Assembly (NCBI GenBank): GCA_964482535.1
Contig: CAYZXU010000044.1
Coordinates: 1 to 18,974 of the forward strand
Direction: 5' to 3'
DNA: 18,974 bases
Source of the DNA: CAYZXU01 sp964482535
GTDB lineage: Bacteria; Desulfobacterota; Desulfobacteria; Desulfobacterales; BuS5
How positions within the stretch are numbered: position 1 is the stretch's first letter; every line of letters starts with the position of its first letter. A program made the position numbers and the translations under genes. Positions 6,516 to 15,204 of this stretch are shown here, in pieces. The notes beneath the pieces were generated by a model. The model did not search any database. It was not told the origin of the DNA and saw only the letters and a list, made by a program, of their open reading frames with translations.

Positions 6516-7699
6516 AAAATTTAACAATAGACAAAGCAAAGAAAGTTTTTGCAAAAACCTACGCGAGGTTTCCTCTGGTAATCACAAAGGGGAAGGGCTG
6601 CAGTTTGTGGGATTCAGAGGGCAAAAAATATACGGATTTTGTAGCAGGTATAGCAGTATGCAATCTCGGCCACTCACATCCTCTAATTGCAAAAGCTGTC
6701 TGCGACCAGGCTGATATACTTTTTCATGTTTCAAACCTTTACTATACACTGCCCCAGACAGAACTGGCATCATTGCTTGTTGAAAAGAGTTTTGCAGATA
6801 GAGTGTTTTTCTGCAACAGCGGAGCCGAGGCAAACGAGGCGGCAATAAAACTTGCAAGGAAGTACTTTTTTACAAAGGGTGAAAAATCACGTTTTAAAAT
6901 AATTGCCATGGAAAAATCTTTTCACGGCAGAACAATGGCCACTCTTTCCGCCACAGGCCAGGAAAAAATAAGGCATGGATTTGAACCTGTTCTGGAGGGT
7001 TTTGATTTTGCAATTTTTAATGATATTGAAACATTAAAAAATAAAATAGATGCTTCCACATGCGCTGTTTTAATAGAACCTGTGCAGGGTGAAGGCGGAG
7101 TTGTCTGCCCTGCCCCGGGCTATTTAAAAGAAGTAAGACAGATCTGTGACAAAGAGGGAATACTGCTTATATTCGATGAAATACAGACAGGAATAGGCCG
7201 CACCGGAAAACTGTTTGCCTATGAGCATTTTGATGTCATGCCGGACATAATGACACTTGCCAAGGCCCTTGCAAACGGTCTTCCCATTGGAGCAATGTTG
7301 GCCAGAGAAGAAATCGCCGAAGCATTTGGCCCGGGCTCCCATGCATCAACATTCGGGGGCACTCCGGTTATTACTGCGGCTTCTCTTGAAGTTTTAAAAA
7401 TCATTGAAAGAGAAAATATTATTGATAAAGCTTTAAAAACTTCTGAGTATTTTAAAGAAAGACTTCTGTGGCTTAAAAGCAGGCATGAGATTATTGAAGA
7501 TGTCCGCGGCATCGGACTGCTTTTGGGAATGAAACTCAAGGTTAAAGGAGCGGATATCGTTAATGAATGCATGGGAAAAGGATTTCTTATTAACTGTATT
7601 CAGGAGAATATTCTCCGTTTTATTCCTCCGCTTATAATAAAAAAAGAAGAGATTGATTCTTTGATAATAATTTTAGATGAAATATTTGATGAGAATTGA
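6512..7699 (+). CDS. argD: Acetylornithine aminotransferase
   Basis: PLP-dependent class III aminotransferase converting N-acetylglutamate semialdehyde and glutamate to N-acetylornithine and 2-oxoglutarate. At 395 residues the length is normal. Visible motifs are FVAGIAVCNLGHSHP near the N-terminus, FCNSGAEANEAAIKLAR (PLP phosphate region), FHGRTMATLSATGQ, the aspartate-bearing IFDEIQTGIGRTG, the PLP Schiff-base lysine K251 in TLAKALANGLPIGAML, and STFGGTPV. The start overlaps the argB stop (ATGA), implying coupled translation. Some family members also act as succinyldiaminopimelate aminotransferase (DapC), but here DapL makes that role unnecessary. Confidence 0.96.
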   Translation: MKNLTIDKAKKVFAKTYARFPLVITKGKGCSLWDSEGKKYTDFVAGIAVCNLGHSHPLIAKAVCDQADILFHVSNLYYTLPQTELASLLVEKSFADRVFFCNSGAEANEAAIKLARKYFFTKGEKSRFKIIAMEKSFHGRTMATLSATGQEKIRHGFEPVLEGFDFAIFNDIETLKNKIDASTCAVLIEPVQGEGGVVCPAPGYLKEVRQICDKEGILLIFDEIQTGIGRTGKLFAYEHFDVMPDIMTLAKALANGLPIGAMLAREEIAEAFGPGSHASTFGGTPVITAASLEVLKIIERENIIDKALKTSEYFKERLLWLKSRHEIIEDVRGIGLLLGMKLKVKGADIVNECMGKGFLINCIQENILRFIPPLIIKKEEIDSLIIILDEIFDEN

Positions 7700-7734
7700 T
7701 TCATTTAACCTTTTTAAAAGAATGTGAGGTTAAC

Positions 7735-8643
7735 TTGAAAAAAGACATTTTAACATTATTGGAATTATCCAGAGAGGACTTTGAAGACCTTTTTAAGCGT
7801 GCGCTTGAGCTAAAAAAAAGGCATAGAGAAGGTATTGCCGATACACCCCTTGCAGGGAAAACGCTCGGCCTTATTTTTGATAAACCGTCAACCCGCACTC
7901 GAATCTCCTTTGAGGCTGCAATGATTCAGCTTGGCGGCACACCTGTTTTTATCAGCACAAAGGATACCCAGCTTTCTCGCAATGAACCTGTGCGTGACAC
8001 AGCCAGGGTTCTCTCAGGGTATCTGGATGCTATTGCCGTAAGAACCTATTCCCAGGATATCATAAAAGAGTATGCTGAATTTGCCGATATACCTGTAATT
8101 AATGCGCTGACGGATCTCTATCATCCCTGCCAGGTTTTGAGTGATCTTCTTACCGTCATAGAACAAAAGAAAAATTTAGAAAAACTCAAATTTGCATGGG
8201 TTGGCGACTCTAATAATGTGGCAAATTCCTGGATTAATGCTGCTGCTGTTTTAGGCATTAATCTTGTTCTTGCCTGTCCTGAGGGCTACCCCTTTGATGA
8301 AAACATTTTAGATATAATCAAAGAAAAAAACTGCAAAAATATAATTTTAACCCATGATCCCGAAGAAGCTGTTAAAGATGCTGATGTTATATATACTGAC
8401 GTATGGACGAGTATGGGTAAAGAAGAGCAAAAAGACAAAGCAGAGGCTTTTAATGGTTTCCAGGTGGATAAAGTTCTTGTGGAAAAAGCGTCAAAAGATG
8501 TCATGGTAATGCACTGCCTGCCGGCGCACAGAGGAGAAGAGATCAGCGAAGAAGTCCTTGAAGGGCCTAATTCAGTTGTGTGGAAGCAGTCAGAAAATAA
8601 AATGCATATGGCAAAGGCTATACTGGAAAAACTTATAGGCTGA
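7735..8643 (+). CDS. argF: Ornithine carbamoyltransferase
   Basis: Makes citrulline from ornithine and carbamoyl phosphate in the cytoplasm. Carbamoyl-phosphate binding motif STRTR is at 52-56, HPCQ at 130-133 and HCLPAHRGEE from 260, all at normal positions, with the ornithine-side NVANSWINAA between them. The reading frame is open upstream to a TTG at 7696 overlapping the argD stop. I chose TTG 7735 because GAGGT (7726-7730) lies just before it and the protein then begins MKKDILTLLELS, the usual OTC opening, giving 302 residues. The longer form would add 13 residues that look like leader sequence. argG follows after 41 nt. Confidence 0.95.
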   Translation: MKKDILTLLELSREDFEDLFKRALELKKRHREGIADTPLAGKTLGLIFDKPSTRTRISFEAAMIQLGGTPVFISTKDTQLSRNEPVRDTARVLSGYLDAIAVRTYSQDIIKEYAEFADIPVINALTDLYHPCQVLSDLLTVIEQKKNLEKLKFAWVGDSNNVANSWINAAAVLGINLVLACPEGYPFDENILDIIKEKNCKNIILTHDPEEAVKDADVIYTDVWTSMGKEEQKDKAEAFNGFQVDKVLVEKASKDVMVMHCLPAHRGEEISEEVLEGPNSVVWKQSENKMHMAKAILEKLIG

Positions 8644-8684
8644 ATTCCAATGTTATATTCTTTGCACTCTAAAGGAGAAATTTT

Positions 8685-9887
8685 ATGTCTGATAGTATAA
8701 AAAAAGTAGTTTTGGCCTATTCGGGCGGGCTTGATACATCCGTAATTTTAAAATGGCTTGCAGAAACATATAAATGTGAAGTAATAGCCTTTTCCGCTGA
8801 TATAGGCCAGGAAGAAGAGCTTGATGAGGTTGAAGAAAAAGCTCTTAAAACCGGAGCCACAAAGGTTTATATTGATGATTTAAAAGAGATCTTTGTAAAA
8901 GATTATGTTTTTCCTGCATTTCGCGCAAATGCCATATATGAAGGTCAGTATCTTCTTGGAACATCCCTGGCCAGACCTTTAATAGCAAAACGGCAGATGG
9001 AAATAGCAAAGATAGAAGGGGCTGATGCAGTAAGTCACGGCGCAACAGGAAAGGGTAATGACCAGGTAAGGTTTGAGCTTGGATACCTTGCAATCGACCC
9101 TCAAATAAAAATTATTGCTCCATGGCGTCAGTGGGAGTTAAACTCCCGCACTGCTTTGATGGAGTTTGCAGAAAAACATGGAATACCCGTACCCACGACG
9201 CCTTCCAAGCCTTACAGCACTGACAGGAATCTTCTCCATATCAGTTATGAAGGAGGCGTTCTGGAAGATCCATGGAATGAACCAACAGAAGACATGTTTA
9301 CCCTTTCAGTTTCTCCCCAAAATGCCCCTGACCAGCCGGAAGTAATTGAAATATCTTTTAGCAAGGGTAATCCAGTAGCCTTAAACGGAGAAAAAATGTC
9401 ACCTGCCGTGTTTTTAAAAGAGCTTAACATAATTGGCGGCCGCCACGGAATAGGGCGGGTCGACATAGTGGAAAACCGTTTTGTGGGGATGAAATCAAGG
9501 GGTGTTTATGAAACACCTGGAGGAACAATTTTAAGAAAAGCTCACATGGCTGTTGAATCAATAACCATGGATCGGGAAGTAATGCATTTAAGGGACTCCC
9601 TCATACCGAAATATTCTGAAATCATATATAATGGTTTCTGGTTTTCCCCTGAAATGAAGCTTCTGCAGAACATGATAGACATGACCCAGGAGAATGTTTC
9701 AGGAATTGCCAGGCTTGAAGTTTATAAGGGAGGCGTTCGCATTCTTGGAAGAAAATCAGATAAATCAATATACAGTGAAGATTTTGCAACATTTGAAGAC
9801 GATACAGTTTACAGCCAGAAAGATGCTGAGGGTTTTATCCGCTTAAATTCGCTCAGACTGCGTATACACAAGATGATGGGTTTATAA
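8685..9887 (+). CDS. argG: Argininosuccinate synthase
   Basis: Joins citrulline and aspartate with ATP, giving argininosuccinate, AMP and pyrophosphate. At 400 residues it is the standard type-1 bacterial length. The N-type ATP pyrophosphatase loop AYSGGLDTS is at 11-19. A second signature, GATGKGNDQVRFE, starts at 119, followed by IAPWRQWEL and PYSTDRNLLHISYEGGVLEDP with citrulline/aspartate-binding residues. It is preceded by a good ribosome site (AAAGGAG, about 12 nt from the ATG). argH starts 4 nt after its stop. Confidence 0.97.
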   Translation: MSDSIKKVVLAYSGGLDTSVILKWLAETYKCEVIAFSADIGQEEELDEVEEKALKTGATKVYIDDLKEIFVKDYVFPAFRANAIYEGQYLLGTSLARPLIAKRQMEIAKIEGADAVSHGATGKGNDQVRFELGYLAIDPQIKIIAPWRQWELNSRTALMEFAEKHGIPVPTTPSKPYSTDRNLLHISYEGGVLEDPWNEPTEDMFTLSVSPQNAPDQPEVIEISFSKGNPVALNGEKMSPAVFLKELNIIGGRHGIGRVDIVENRFVGMKSRGVYETPGGTILRKAHMAVESITMDREVMHLRDSLIPKYSEIIYNGFWFSPEMKLLQNMIDMTQENVSGIARLEVYKGGVRILGRKSDKSIYSEDFATFEDDTVYSQKDAEGFIRLNSLRLRIHKMMGL

Positions 9888-9891
9888 AAAA

Positions 9892-11325
9892 ATGTCAAAA
9901 AAAATTATATCCGAAAAACCATGGGGTGGACGGTTTGCTGAAAAAACAGATAGAAAAGTTGAAGCTTTCACATCCTCCATAAATTTTGATAAAAAACTTT
10001 ATATTTATGATATTGAGGGAAGCATAGCCCACTGTAAAATGCTTGCGAAACAGTCTATTATATCTCAAGAGGATGCCTTGTCCCTGACTCAGGGTTTAAA
10101 CGAAATAAAAAGAGAAATTGACAGGGGCGAATTCAGGTTTAACGACAGCCTTGAAGACATACATATGCACATCGAAGCCAGGCTTATAGAAAAAACAGGG
10201 AAAACAGCACCTAAGCTGCATACTGCAAGAAGCAGAAATGATCAGGTTGCTCTCGATGTCCGCATGTATCTTAAAGATGAGACTGTAAATATTATAAACA
10301 GCCTTTACGCCCTTAGAAAGGTCATAGTACAAGACCTTGCCGAAGCTAATCTAAAAGTTTTTTTGCCGGGATACACTCATATGCAAAGGGCCCAGCCTGT
10401 GCTTTTTTCACATCATATGATGGCCTATTTTGAAATGTTTTCAAGGGATGTGGAAAGGTTAAAGGAATGTTTCAAACGCATTGATGTGATGCCCCTTGGA
10501 AGCGCAGCCCTTGCGGGCACAACTTTCCCCATAGACAGAGATTATACTGCCGGGCTTTTAGGTTTTTCAAAAGTATCTGCAAACAGCATGGATTCTGTAT
10601 CTGACAGGGATTTTATAATGGAATTTTTGTCTGCTGCAAGTATCTGCATGGTACATTTAAGCCGCATGTCGGAAGAGCTTGTGTTATGGTCTTCATCAGA
10701 ATTCGGTTTTATTGAAATCGGCGATGCATTTTCAACCGGAAGCAGCATAATGCCCCAGAAAAAAAATCCTGATATTCCTGAACTGGTAAGGGGAAAAACA
10801 GGGCGTGTGTTTGGAAATCTTGTCAATCTTCTTACTTTAATGAAGGGTCTGCCCCTTGCCTATAACCGCGATATGCAGGAAGACAAAGAACCTTTGTTTG
10901 ATACTGTAGATACTTTAAAAAGATGTGTTGAAATTTTTACGGCAATGCTTCCCGGGATAAAAATTAAAAGTCAGGTTATGGAAAAGGCTGCCTCAGCCGG
11001 ATTTTTAAATGCAACTGATCTTGCCGATTATCTTGTAACCCGTGGTATTCCTTTCAGAAAGGCTCATGCATGCGTTGGCGAAGCGGTCCGTTATGCTCTT
11101 GATAATAAAAAAGAGCTCCATGAATTGTCCTTAAATGAGTTAAAAGCAATTTCTCCTCTTATAAAAAAAGATGTGTTTGATCTGCTGACAAATCAGCAGG
11201 TAATTGACAGAAGAATATCTTTTGGAGGAACAGCAACGGCAAATGTTAAAAAGGCAGTTGAGGATGCCATAAAATCTCTTGATGAAGAGTTAAAAGAAAT
11301 ATCAGAAAAAGGGAAGCGCCTTTGA
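9892..11325 (+). CDS. argH: Argininosuccinate lyase
   Basis: Fumarase/aspartase-superfamily homotetramer that splits argininosuccinate into arginine and fumarate, the last step of the pathway. The protein has 477 residues. N-terminal PWGGRFAEKTDRKVEAFTSS and LHTARSRNDQVALD (substrate binding), GYTHMQRAQPVLFSHH (catalytic histidine) and the signature GSSIMPQKKNPD (283-294) with the catalytic serine are all present. The start is 4 nt after the argG stop and has no Shine-Dalgarno site of its own, suggesting coupling. The stop overlaps the TTG start of the following lipoprotein gene (TTGA). Confidence 0.97.
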   Translation: MSKKIISEKPWGGRFAEKTDRKVEAFTSSINFDKKLYIYDIEGSIAHCKMLAKQSIISQEDALSLTQGLNEIKREIDRGEFRFNDSLEDIHMHIEARLIEKTGKTAPKLHTARSRNDQVALDVRMYLKDETVNIINSLYALRKVIVQDLAEANLKVFLPGYTHMQRAQPVLFSHHMMAYFEMFSRDVERLKECFKRIDVMPLGSAALAGTTFPIDRDYTAGLLGFSKVSANSMDSVSDRDFIMEFLSAASICMVHLSRMSEELVLWSSSEFGFIEIGDAFSTGSSIMPQKKNPDIPELVRGKTGRVFGNLVNLLTLMKGLPLAYNRDMQEDKEPLFDTVDTLKRCVEIFTAMLPGIKIKSQVMEKAASAGFLNATDLADYLVTRGIPFRKAHACVGEAVRYALDNKKELHELSLNELKAISPLIKKDVFDLLTNQQVIDRRISFGGTATANVKKAVEDAIKSLDEELKEISEKGKRL

Positions 11326-11774
11326 ATAATTGGAACACAAGGTTTAAAAAAGTTGCCGGCAGCCTTACTCTGTTTTTTATTATTTGCACATCCTCTTTTT
11401 TTTTGACATCATGCGGAAAAAAAGGACCTCCCATGCCATCAAGACAGACAGTTTTGCCTTGTATGAGCATGATAGACAAAACAATCGTTGATGAAAACAG
11501 ACTCTTGCTTACATGGAGTTTGGACAGAAAAAAGGAAATCAAAAATATAGACGGTTTTTTTGTTTACAGGTCAAAAGTTTTACTTTCAGAATCCGAATGT
11601 AAAAACTGCCCTGTTTTATTTAAAAAAGTAGCTGATATTGCCAATAAAAACCAAAAAGAATTTAAGTACACGGAAAATCTTGATAAGGGTTATAAGTATA
11701 TTTATAAGATAACTCCTTATGACAAAAAAGGGCTTTTGGGGAAAGATTCGAATTTGGTTGAATTTATACATTAA
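11322..11774 (+). CDS. Lipoprotein with LptM-like N-terminus and FN3-like domain
   Basis: Predicted outer-membrane lipoprotein of 150 residues. A basic N-terminus (RFKK) and hydrophobic stretch (about 11-29) lead to the lipobox L28-T-S-C31; G32 favours outer-membrane sorting. The mature start CGKKGPPMPS matches the CGxKGPL-type opening of LptM (YifL), the small lipoprotein that helps mature the LPS translocon LptDE and is encoded next to dapF in E. coli. Unlike LptM, about 100 residues follow that look like a fibronectin type III domain: LLLTWSL, then IDGFFVYRSKV, then KGYKYIYKITPYDKKGLLG. Start is TTG overlapping the argH stop, with no better start in frame. Placement before lysA-dapF is shared by relatives as I recall. 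LptM-like function is an inference from the motif and neighbours. Confidence 0.75.
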   Translation: MNNWNTRFKKVAGSLTLFFIICTSSFFLTSCGKKGPPMPSRQTVLPCMSMIDKTIVDENRLLLTWSLDRKKEIKNIDGFFVYRSKVLLSESECKNCPVLFKKVADIANKNQKEFKYTENLDKGYKYIYKITPYDKKGLLGKDSNLVEFIH

Positions 11775-11789
11775 TGCTCCAGGAAATTT

Positions 11790-13049
11790 ATGAATCATTT
11801 TGAATACCGCCAGGATGAACTCTTTTGTGAAGATGTTCCGGTGAAGCTAATTGCCAAAAAGGTGGGAACCCCTCTCTATTTATACAGCCATGCAACCTTA
11901 AAGCGGCATTTCATGGCTTTTTATAATGCTTTCAAAGGAATCAAAACCCTTGTCTGTTATTCGGCAAAGGCAAATACAAATCTTGCTGTTTTAAAACTTT
12001 TCGCTGATTTGGGCTCAGGACTTGATATTGTTTCGGGCGGCGAGCTTTATAAGGGGTTAAAGGCAGGTTTTAAACCTGAAAAGATTGTATATTCAGGCGT
12101 GGGAAAGCGGGCTGATGAAATAGATCTGGCTTTAGAAACCGGTATCCTGATGTTTAACGCAGAATCCATTGAGGAGCTTGAGTTGATAGATCAAAGGGCA
12201 GGTTTGACCGGTGTCAAGGCTCCGGTTGCCATCCGTGTTAATCCTGATGTAGATCCAAAAACCCACCCCTATATTTCAACTGGAATGAAAAAAAACAAGT
12301 TCGGGATTACTGCAAAAGCCTCTATTGAGGCTTATAAACTTGCAAAGAGTTTAAAACATATTGATATAAAAGGGATTGATTGTCATATAGGCTCACAGAT
12401 AACGCAGCTTCAGCCTTTTGCCGATGCCCTTGAAAATGTCAAAACTCTTATTGGCGCCATTAAAACCATTGGGATTGATATTGAATATTTGGATATTGGC
12501 GGCGGTCTGGGAATTACCTATGATGATGAAGCTCCTCCCTTGCCGGATGAATATGCCAAAATTATTATAAATCGGCTAAAAGATATGGATATCAAGCTGA
12601 TTATTGAGCCAGGAAGAGCAATTGTGGGAAATGCAGGGATACTTGTTACAAAGACTCTTTACAGAAAATCAGGGGAAAATAAGGAGTTTATAATTGTTGA
12701 CGCCGGCATGAACGACCTTTTGCGACCTTCAATTTATAATGCATTCCATGGAGTAAACCCTGTGGTTAAAAAAAACAAAGAGGAACAACTTATTAAGGCG
12801 GATATTGTTGGGCCAATATGCGAATCCGGTGATTTCCTTGCAGCAGACAGATATGTCCCTGATTTTAAAAGTGGAGATCTTGTAGCTATTATGAGCGCAG
12901 GCGCTTACGGATTTACCATGTCATCCAACTACTGTTCCAGGTTAAAGCCCGCAGAAGTTATGGTAAAAAAAGATGATTTTGAAATAATAAGGCAGCGCCA
13001 GGAGTATGAAGAACTTATAAAAGGGGAATCAATACCTTTATTTTTATAA
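11790..13049 (+). CDS. lysA: Diaminopimelate decarboxylase
   Basis: PLP enzyme that decarboxylates meso-diaminopimelate to L-lysine, the last lysine step. At 419 residues the length is normal. The PLP lysine is K60 in CYSAKANTNLAVL. GSGLDIVSGGELYKGLKAG, IDCHIGSQITQL, the glycine-rich phosphate-binding LDIGGGLGITY, EPGRAIVGNAG and the cross-subunit catalytic cysteine C344 in GPICESGDF are all visible. AGAYGFTMSSNY lies near the end. Ribosome site AGGAA lies shortly before the ATG, and the gene starts 15 nt after the lipoprotein gene. The 111-nt gap that follows contains a REP-like hairpin. Confidence 0.96.
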   Translation: MNHFEYRQDELFCEDVPVKLIAKKVGTPLYLYSHATLKRHFMAFYNAFKGIKTLVCYSAKANTNLAVLKLFADLGSGLDIVSGGELYKGLKAGFKPEKIVYSGVGKRADEIDLALETGILMFNAESIEELELIDQRAGLTGVKAPVAIRVNPDVDPKTHPYISTGMKKNKFGITAKASIEAYKLAKSLKHIDIKGIDCHIGSQITQLQPFADALENVKTLIGAIKTIGIDIEYLDIGGGLGITYDDEAPPLPDEYAKIIINRLKDMDIKLIIEPGRAIVGNAGILVTKTLYRKSGENKEFIIVDAGMNDLLRPSIYNAFHGVNPVVKKNKEEQLIKADIVGPICESGDFLAADRYVPDFKSGDLVAIMSAGAYGFTMSSNYCSRLKPAEVMVKKDDFEIIRQRQEYEELIKGESIPLFL

Positions 13050-13100
13050 GATGTTTTGGTGAATTTTACGATTCAGGTTGCCAACGTAAGTTTGTAGTTT

Positions 13101-13130
13101 GTAGGGTGGATTAAGCAAAGCGAATCCACC
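13101..13130 (+). repeat. GTAG-headed REP-like hairpin between lysA and dapF
   Basis: GTAG followed by a perfect 8-bp inverted repeat, GGTGGATT (13105-13112) and AATCCACC (13123-13130), with a 10-nt loop. A GTAG head in front of a G-rich palindrome is the hallmark of REP elements, and repeats beginning GTAGGGTGG are, from memory, widespread in proteobacterial and cyanobacterial genomes. It differs from the repeats flanking the RAYT gene here, so it would belong to another RAYT or be an orphan. No T-run follows, so it is not a standard terminator. Confidence 0.75.
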
Positions 13131-13160
13131 AAAAACCTGAAAAAGTGCAATAAAAATTTA

Positions 13161-14000
13161 ATGAAAAAAATAGAATTTTACAAATTGAGTGGCAGCGGCA
13201 ATGATTTTATTATAATCGACAACAGAGACAGGATTGTTGACGAAAATAATCTGCCGGCATTTATATCAAAGGTTTGCAGAAGAAAACTTTCAGTGGGAGC
13301 AGACGGATTTATACTTGTGGAAAACTCTGATGTTGCCGATTTTAAATGGCGGTTCTATAATTCAGATGGAAGCAATGCCGAAATGTGCGGCAATGGCGCA
13401 AGGTGTGTTGCACGTTTTGCATATTTTAATAATATAAGCGGTAAAAAAATTTCTTTTGAAACAGATGCAGGCATTATTTCTGCTGAAGTCATCAATGACC
13501 GTGTAAAAGTCAAACTGCCTGATCCTTTTGATTTTCAGTCAGACTATACTCTTAAACTTAAAAATAGCTGTCTGACCGTCAGCAGCATTAATACAGGCGT
13601 TCCACATGTGGTTTTGACGGCGGATGAAGTTGATGATATGGATGACCTGTTTAACACAGGAAAAGAGATTCGATTTCATGAAAGATATGCTCCTGCGGGA
13701 ACAAATGTAAATTTTGTCTGTCTGCATAAAGACGGAGAAAACAATTCTTCCATTAAAATTCGAACCTATGAGCGCGGTGTTGAAGATGAAACTCTTGCGT
13801 GCGGCACAGGCTCCATTGCAGGCGCTCTTGTTATGGCTAAAAAATTCGGATTAAAATCCCCTGTTAATGTTATTACAAGGGGTGGAGAATCTTTAAAAAT
13901 ATACTTTAAAAAAAATAAAAAAGGTTTTAAAGATATCTTTCTCGAAGGTAATGCATGCATAATTTACAAAGGCGAAATTTTCAAGGATGCATGGATATAA
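13161..14000 (+). CDS. dapF: Diaminopimelate epimerase
   Basis: Cofactor-independent epimerase turning LL-diaminopimelate, the DapL product, into the meso form used by LysA and for peptidoglycan. At 279 residues the length is normal. The two catalytic cysteines are C76 in NAEMCGNGARC and C214 in TLACGTGSIAGA. GSGNDFIIIDNR near the N-terminus, GADGFILVE, and GAPxxVxFVCL-like APAGTNVNFVCL and YERGVEDET are typical. No strong ribosome site precedes the ATG. dapL follows after 23 nt. Confidence 0.97.
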   Translation: MKKIEFYKLSGSGNDFIIIDNRDRIVDENNLPAFISKVCRRKLSVGADGFILVENSDVADFKWRFYNSDGSNAEMCGNGARCVARFAYFNNISGKKISFETDAGIISAEVINDRVKVKLPDPFDFQSDYTLKLKNSCLTVSSINTGVPHVVLTADEVDDMDDLFNTGKEIRFHERYAPAGTNVNFVCLHKDGENNSSIKIRTYERGVEDETLACGTGSIAGALVMAKKFGLKSPVNVITRGGESLKIYFKKNKKGFKDIFLEGNACIIYKGEIFKDAWI

Positions 14001-14023
14001 AAATTATATAAAAACAGGATATT

Positions 14024-15190
14024 ATGAAAATTGAAAAATCGGACAGGTTAAAAAATCTTCCCCCATATCTGTTTAAAGAGATTGACAGGCAAAAGGAAGA
14101 GGTAAGAAAGCAGGGAGTTGATATTATAGACTTGGGCGTTGGCGACCCTGATATGCCAACACCCGCGCATATTATTGAAGCAATGAAAAAGGCTGCATCG
14201 GATCCTGGGAATCACAGGTATCCGTCCTATACCGGCATGGACGATTTTAACGCTGCTGTGGCAGGCTGGTATAAACGCAGGTTTAATGTTGATCTTGATT
14301 TTAAAAAAGAGGTTGTGACCCTCATAGGATCAAAAGAAGGGATTGCACATATTCCGCTTGCATTGATAAATCCCGGCGACATGGCTCTTGTTACAAACCC
14401 GGGATATCCGGTTTATGATATAGGTGTGCAGTTTGCCGGAGGCAAATCATATTTTATGGATTTGCTGAAGGGTAATGATTATCTGCCGGACTTTGAAGCT
14501 GTGCCGGAGGATGTATTAAAAAAAGCAAAGATGATGTTTTTGAATTATCCCAACAACCCCACTTCTGCCGTTGCAACAGAGGGGTTTTTTGAAAAGGCTG
14601 TCGCATTTGCAGATAAGCATGATATAGTTGTATGCCATGATGCTGCCTATACTGAAATGGCTTTTGACGGTTATAAGCCGCCAAGTTTTATGAATGCCGG
14701 CGGCGCAAAAGATGTGGGCATTGAGTTTCATTCACTTTCAAAAACATATAATATGACAGGATGGCGCTTAGGCTTTGCAGTGGGAAACAGCCAAGTAATA
14801 GGGGCCCTTGGCCAGGTAAAAAGCAATATTGATTCCGGCGCTTTTCAGGCAATACAGATTGCAGGGATAGCCGCCCTGGAAGAGGATCAGGCATGCGTTG
14901 AAAAAATGACGGCAGAGTATACAAAACGCAGGGACACCCTTATTAAGGGGCTTGAAAGTCTGGGTCTTTGCGTTAAAAAACCCAAAGCTACCTTCTATCT
15001 GTGGATTGATGTTCCAAAGGGATATACTTCGAGTGAATTCACAACCCACCTTTTGACAAAAGCGGGAATTGTGGTTACGCCAGGAAACGGATTCGGATCT
15101 GCAGGTGAAGGCTATGTGAGAATGGCCCTTACTGTTGGAGAAGAGAGGCTGAATGAGGTTATTGAGAGGATTAAAAGCACAGGCTTTTAA
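14024..15190 (+). CDS. dapL: LL-diaminopimelate aminotransferase
   Basis: Class I PLP aminotransferase converting tetrahydrodipicolinate and glutamate directly to LL-diaminopimelate, replacing the succinylase steps DapD/DapC/DapE. The 388 residues begin SDRLKNLPPYLFKEIDRQKEE, with DLGVGDPDMPTPAHI, RYPSYTGMDDF, GSKEGIAHIPLALINPGD, FLNYPNNPTSA and the PLP lysine K240 in HSLSKTYNMTGWRLGFAVG, all typical of the DapL group rather than general aspartate aminotransferases. Ribosome site AGGA precedes the ATG at short spacing. It follows dapF. dapA and dapB, needed to make the substrate, are not in the window. Confidence 0.93.
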   Translation: MKIEKSDRLKNLPPYLFKEIDRQKEEVRKQGVDIIDLGVGDPDMPTPAHIIEAMKKAASDPGNHRYPSYTGMDDFNAAVAGWYKRRFNVDLDFKKEVVTLIGSKEGIAHIPLALINPGDMALVTNPGYPVYDIGVQFAGGKSYFMDLLKGNDYLPDFEAVPEDVLKKAKMMFLNYPNNPTSAVATEGFFEKAVAFADKHDIVVCHDAAYTEMAFDGYKPPSFMNAGGAKDVGIEFHSLSKTYNMTGWRLGFAVGNSQVIGALGQVKSNIDSGAFQAIQIAGIAALEEDQACVEKMTAEYTKRRDTLIKGLESLGLCVKKPKATFYLWIDVPKGYTSSEFTTHLLTKAGIVVTPGNGFGSAGEGYVRMALTVGEERLNEVIERIKSTGF

Positions 15191-15204
15191 ATAATAGTTT
15201 TAAA

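Noticed and set aside
7696..7734. Longer argF start at TTG 7696
   Set aside because: It overlaps the argD stop and adds 13 residues not typical of the family, while TTG 7735 has GAGGT just upstream and gives the usual MKKDILTL start.
11775..11789. Lysine riboswitch before lysA
   Set aside because: The gap is only 15 nt, far too short for the element, and no riboswitch-like leader is seen before dapF or argB either.
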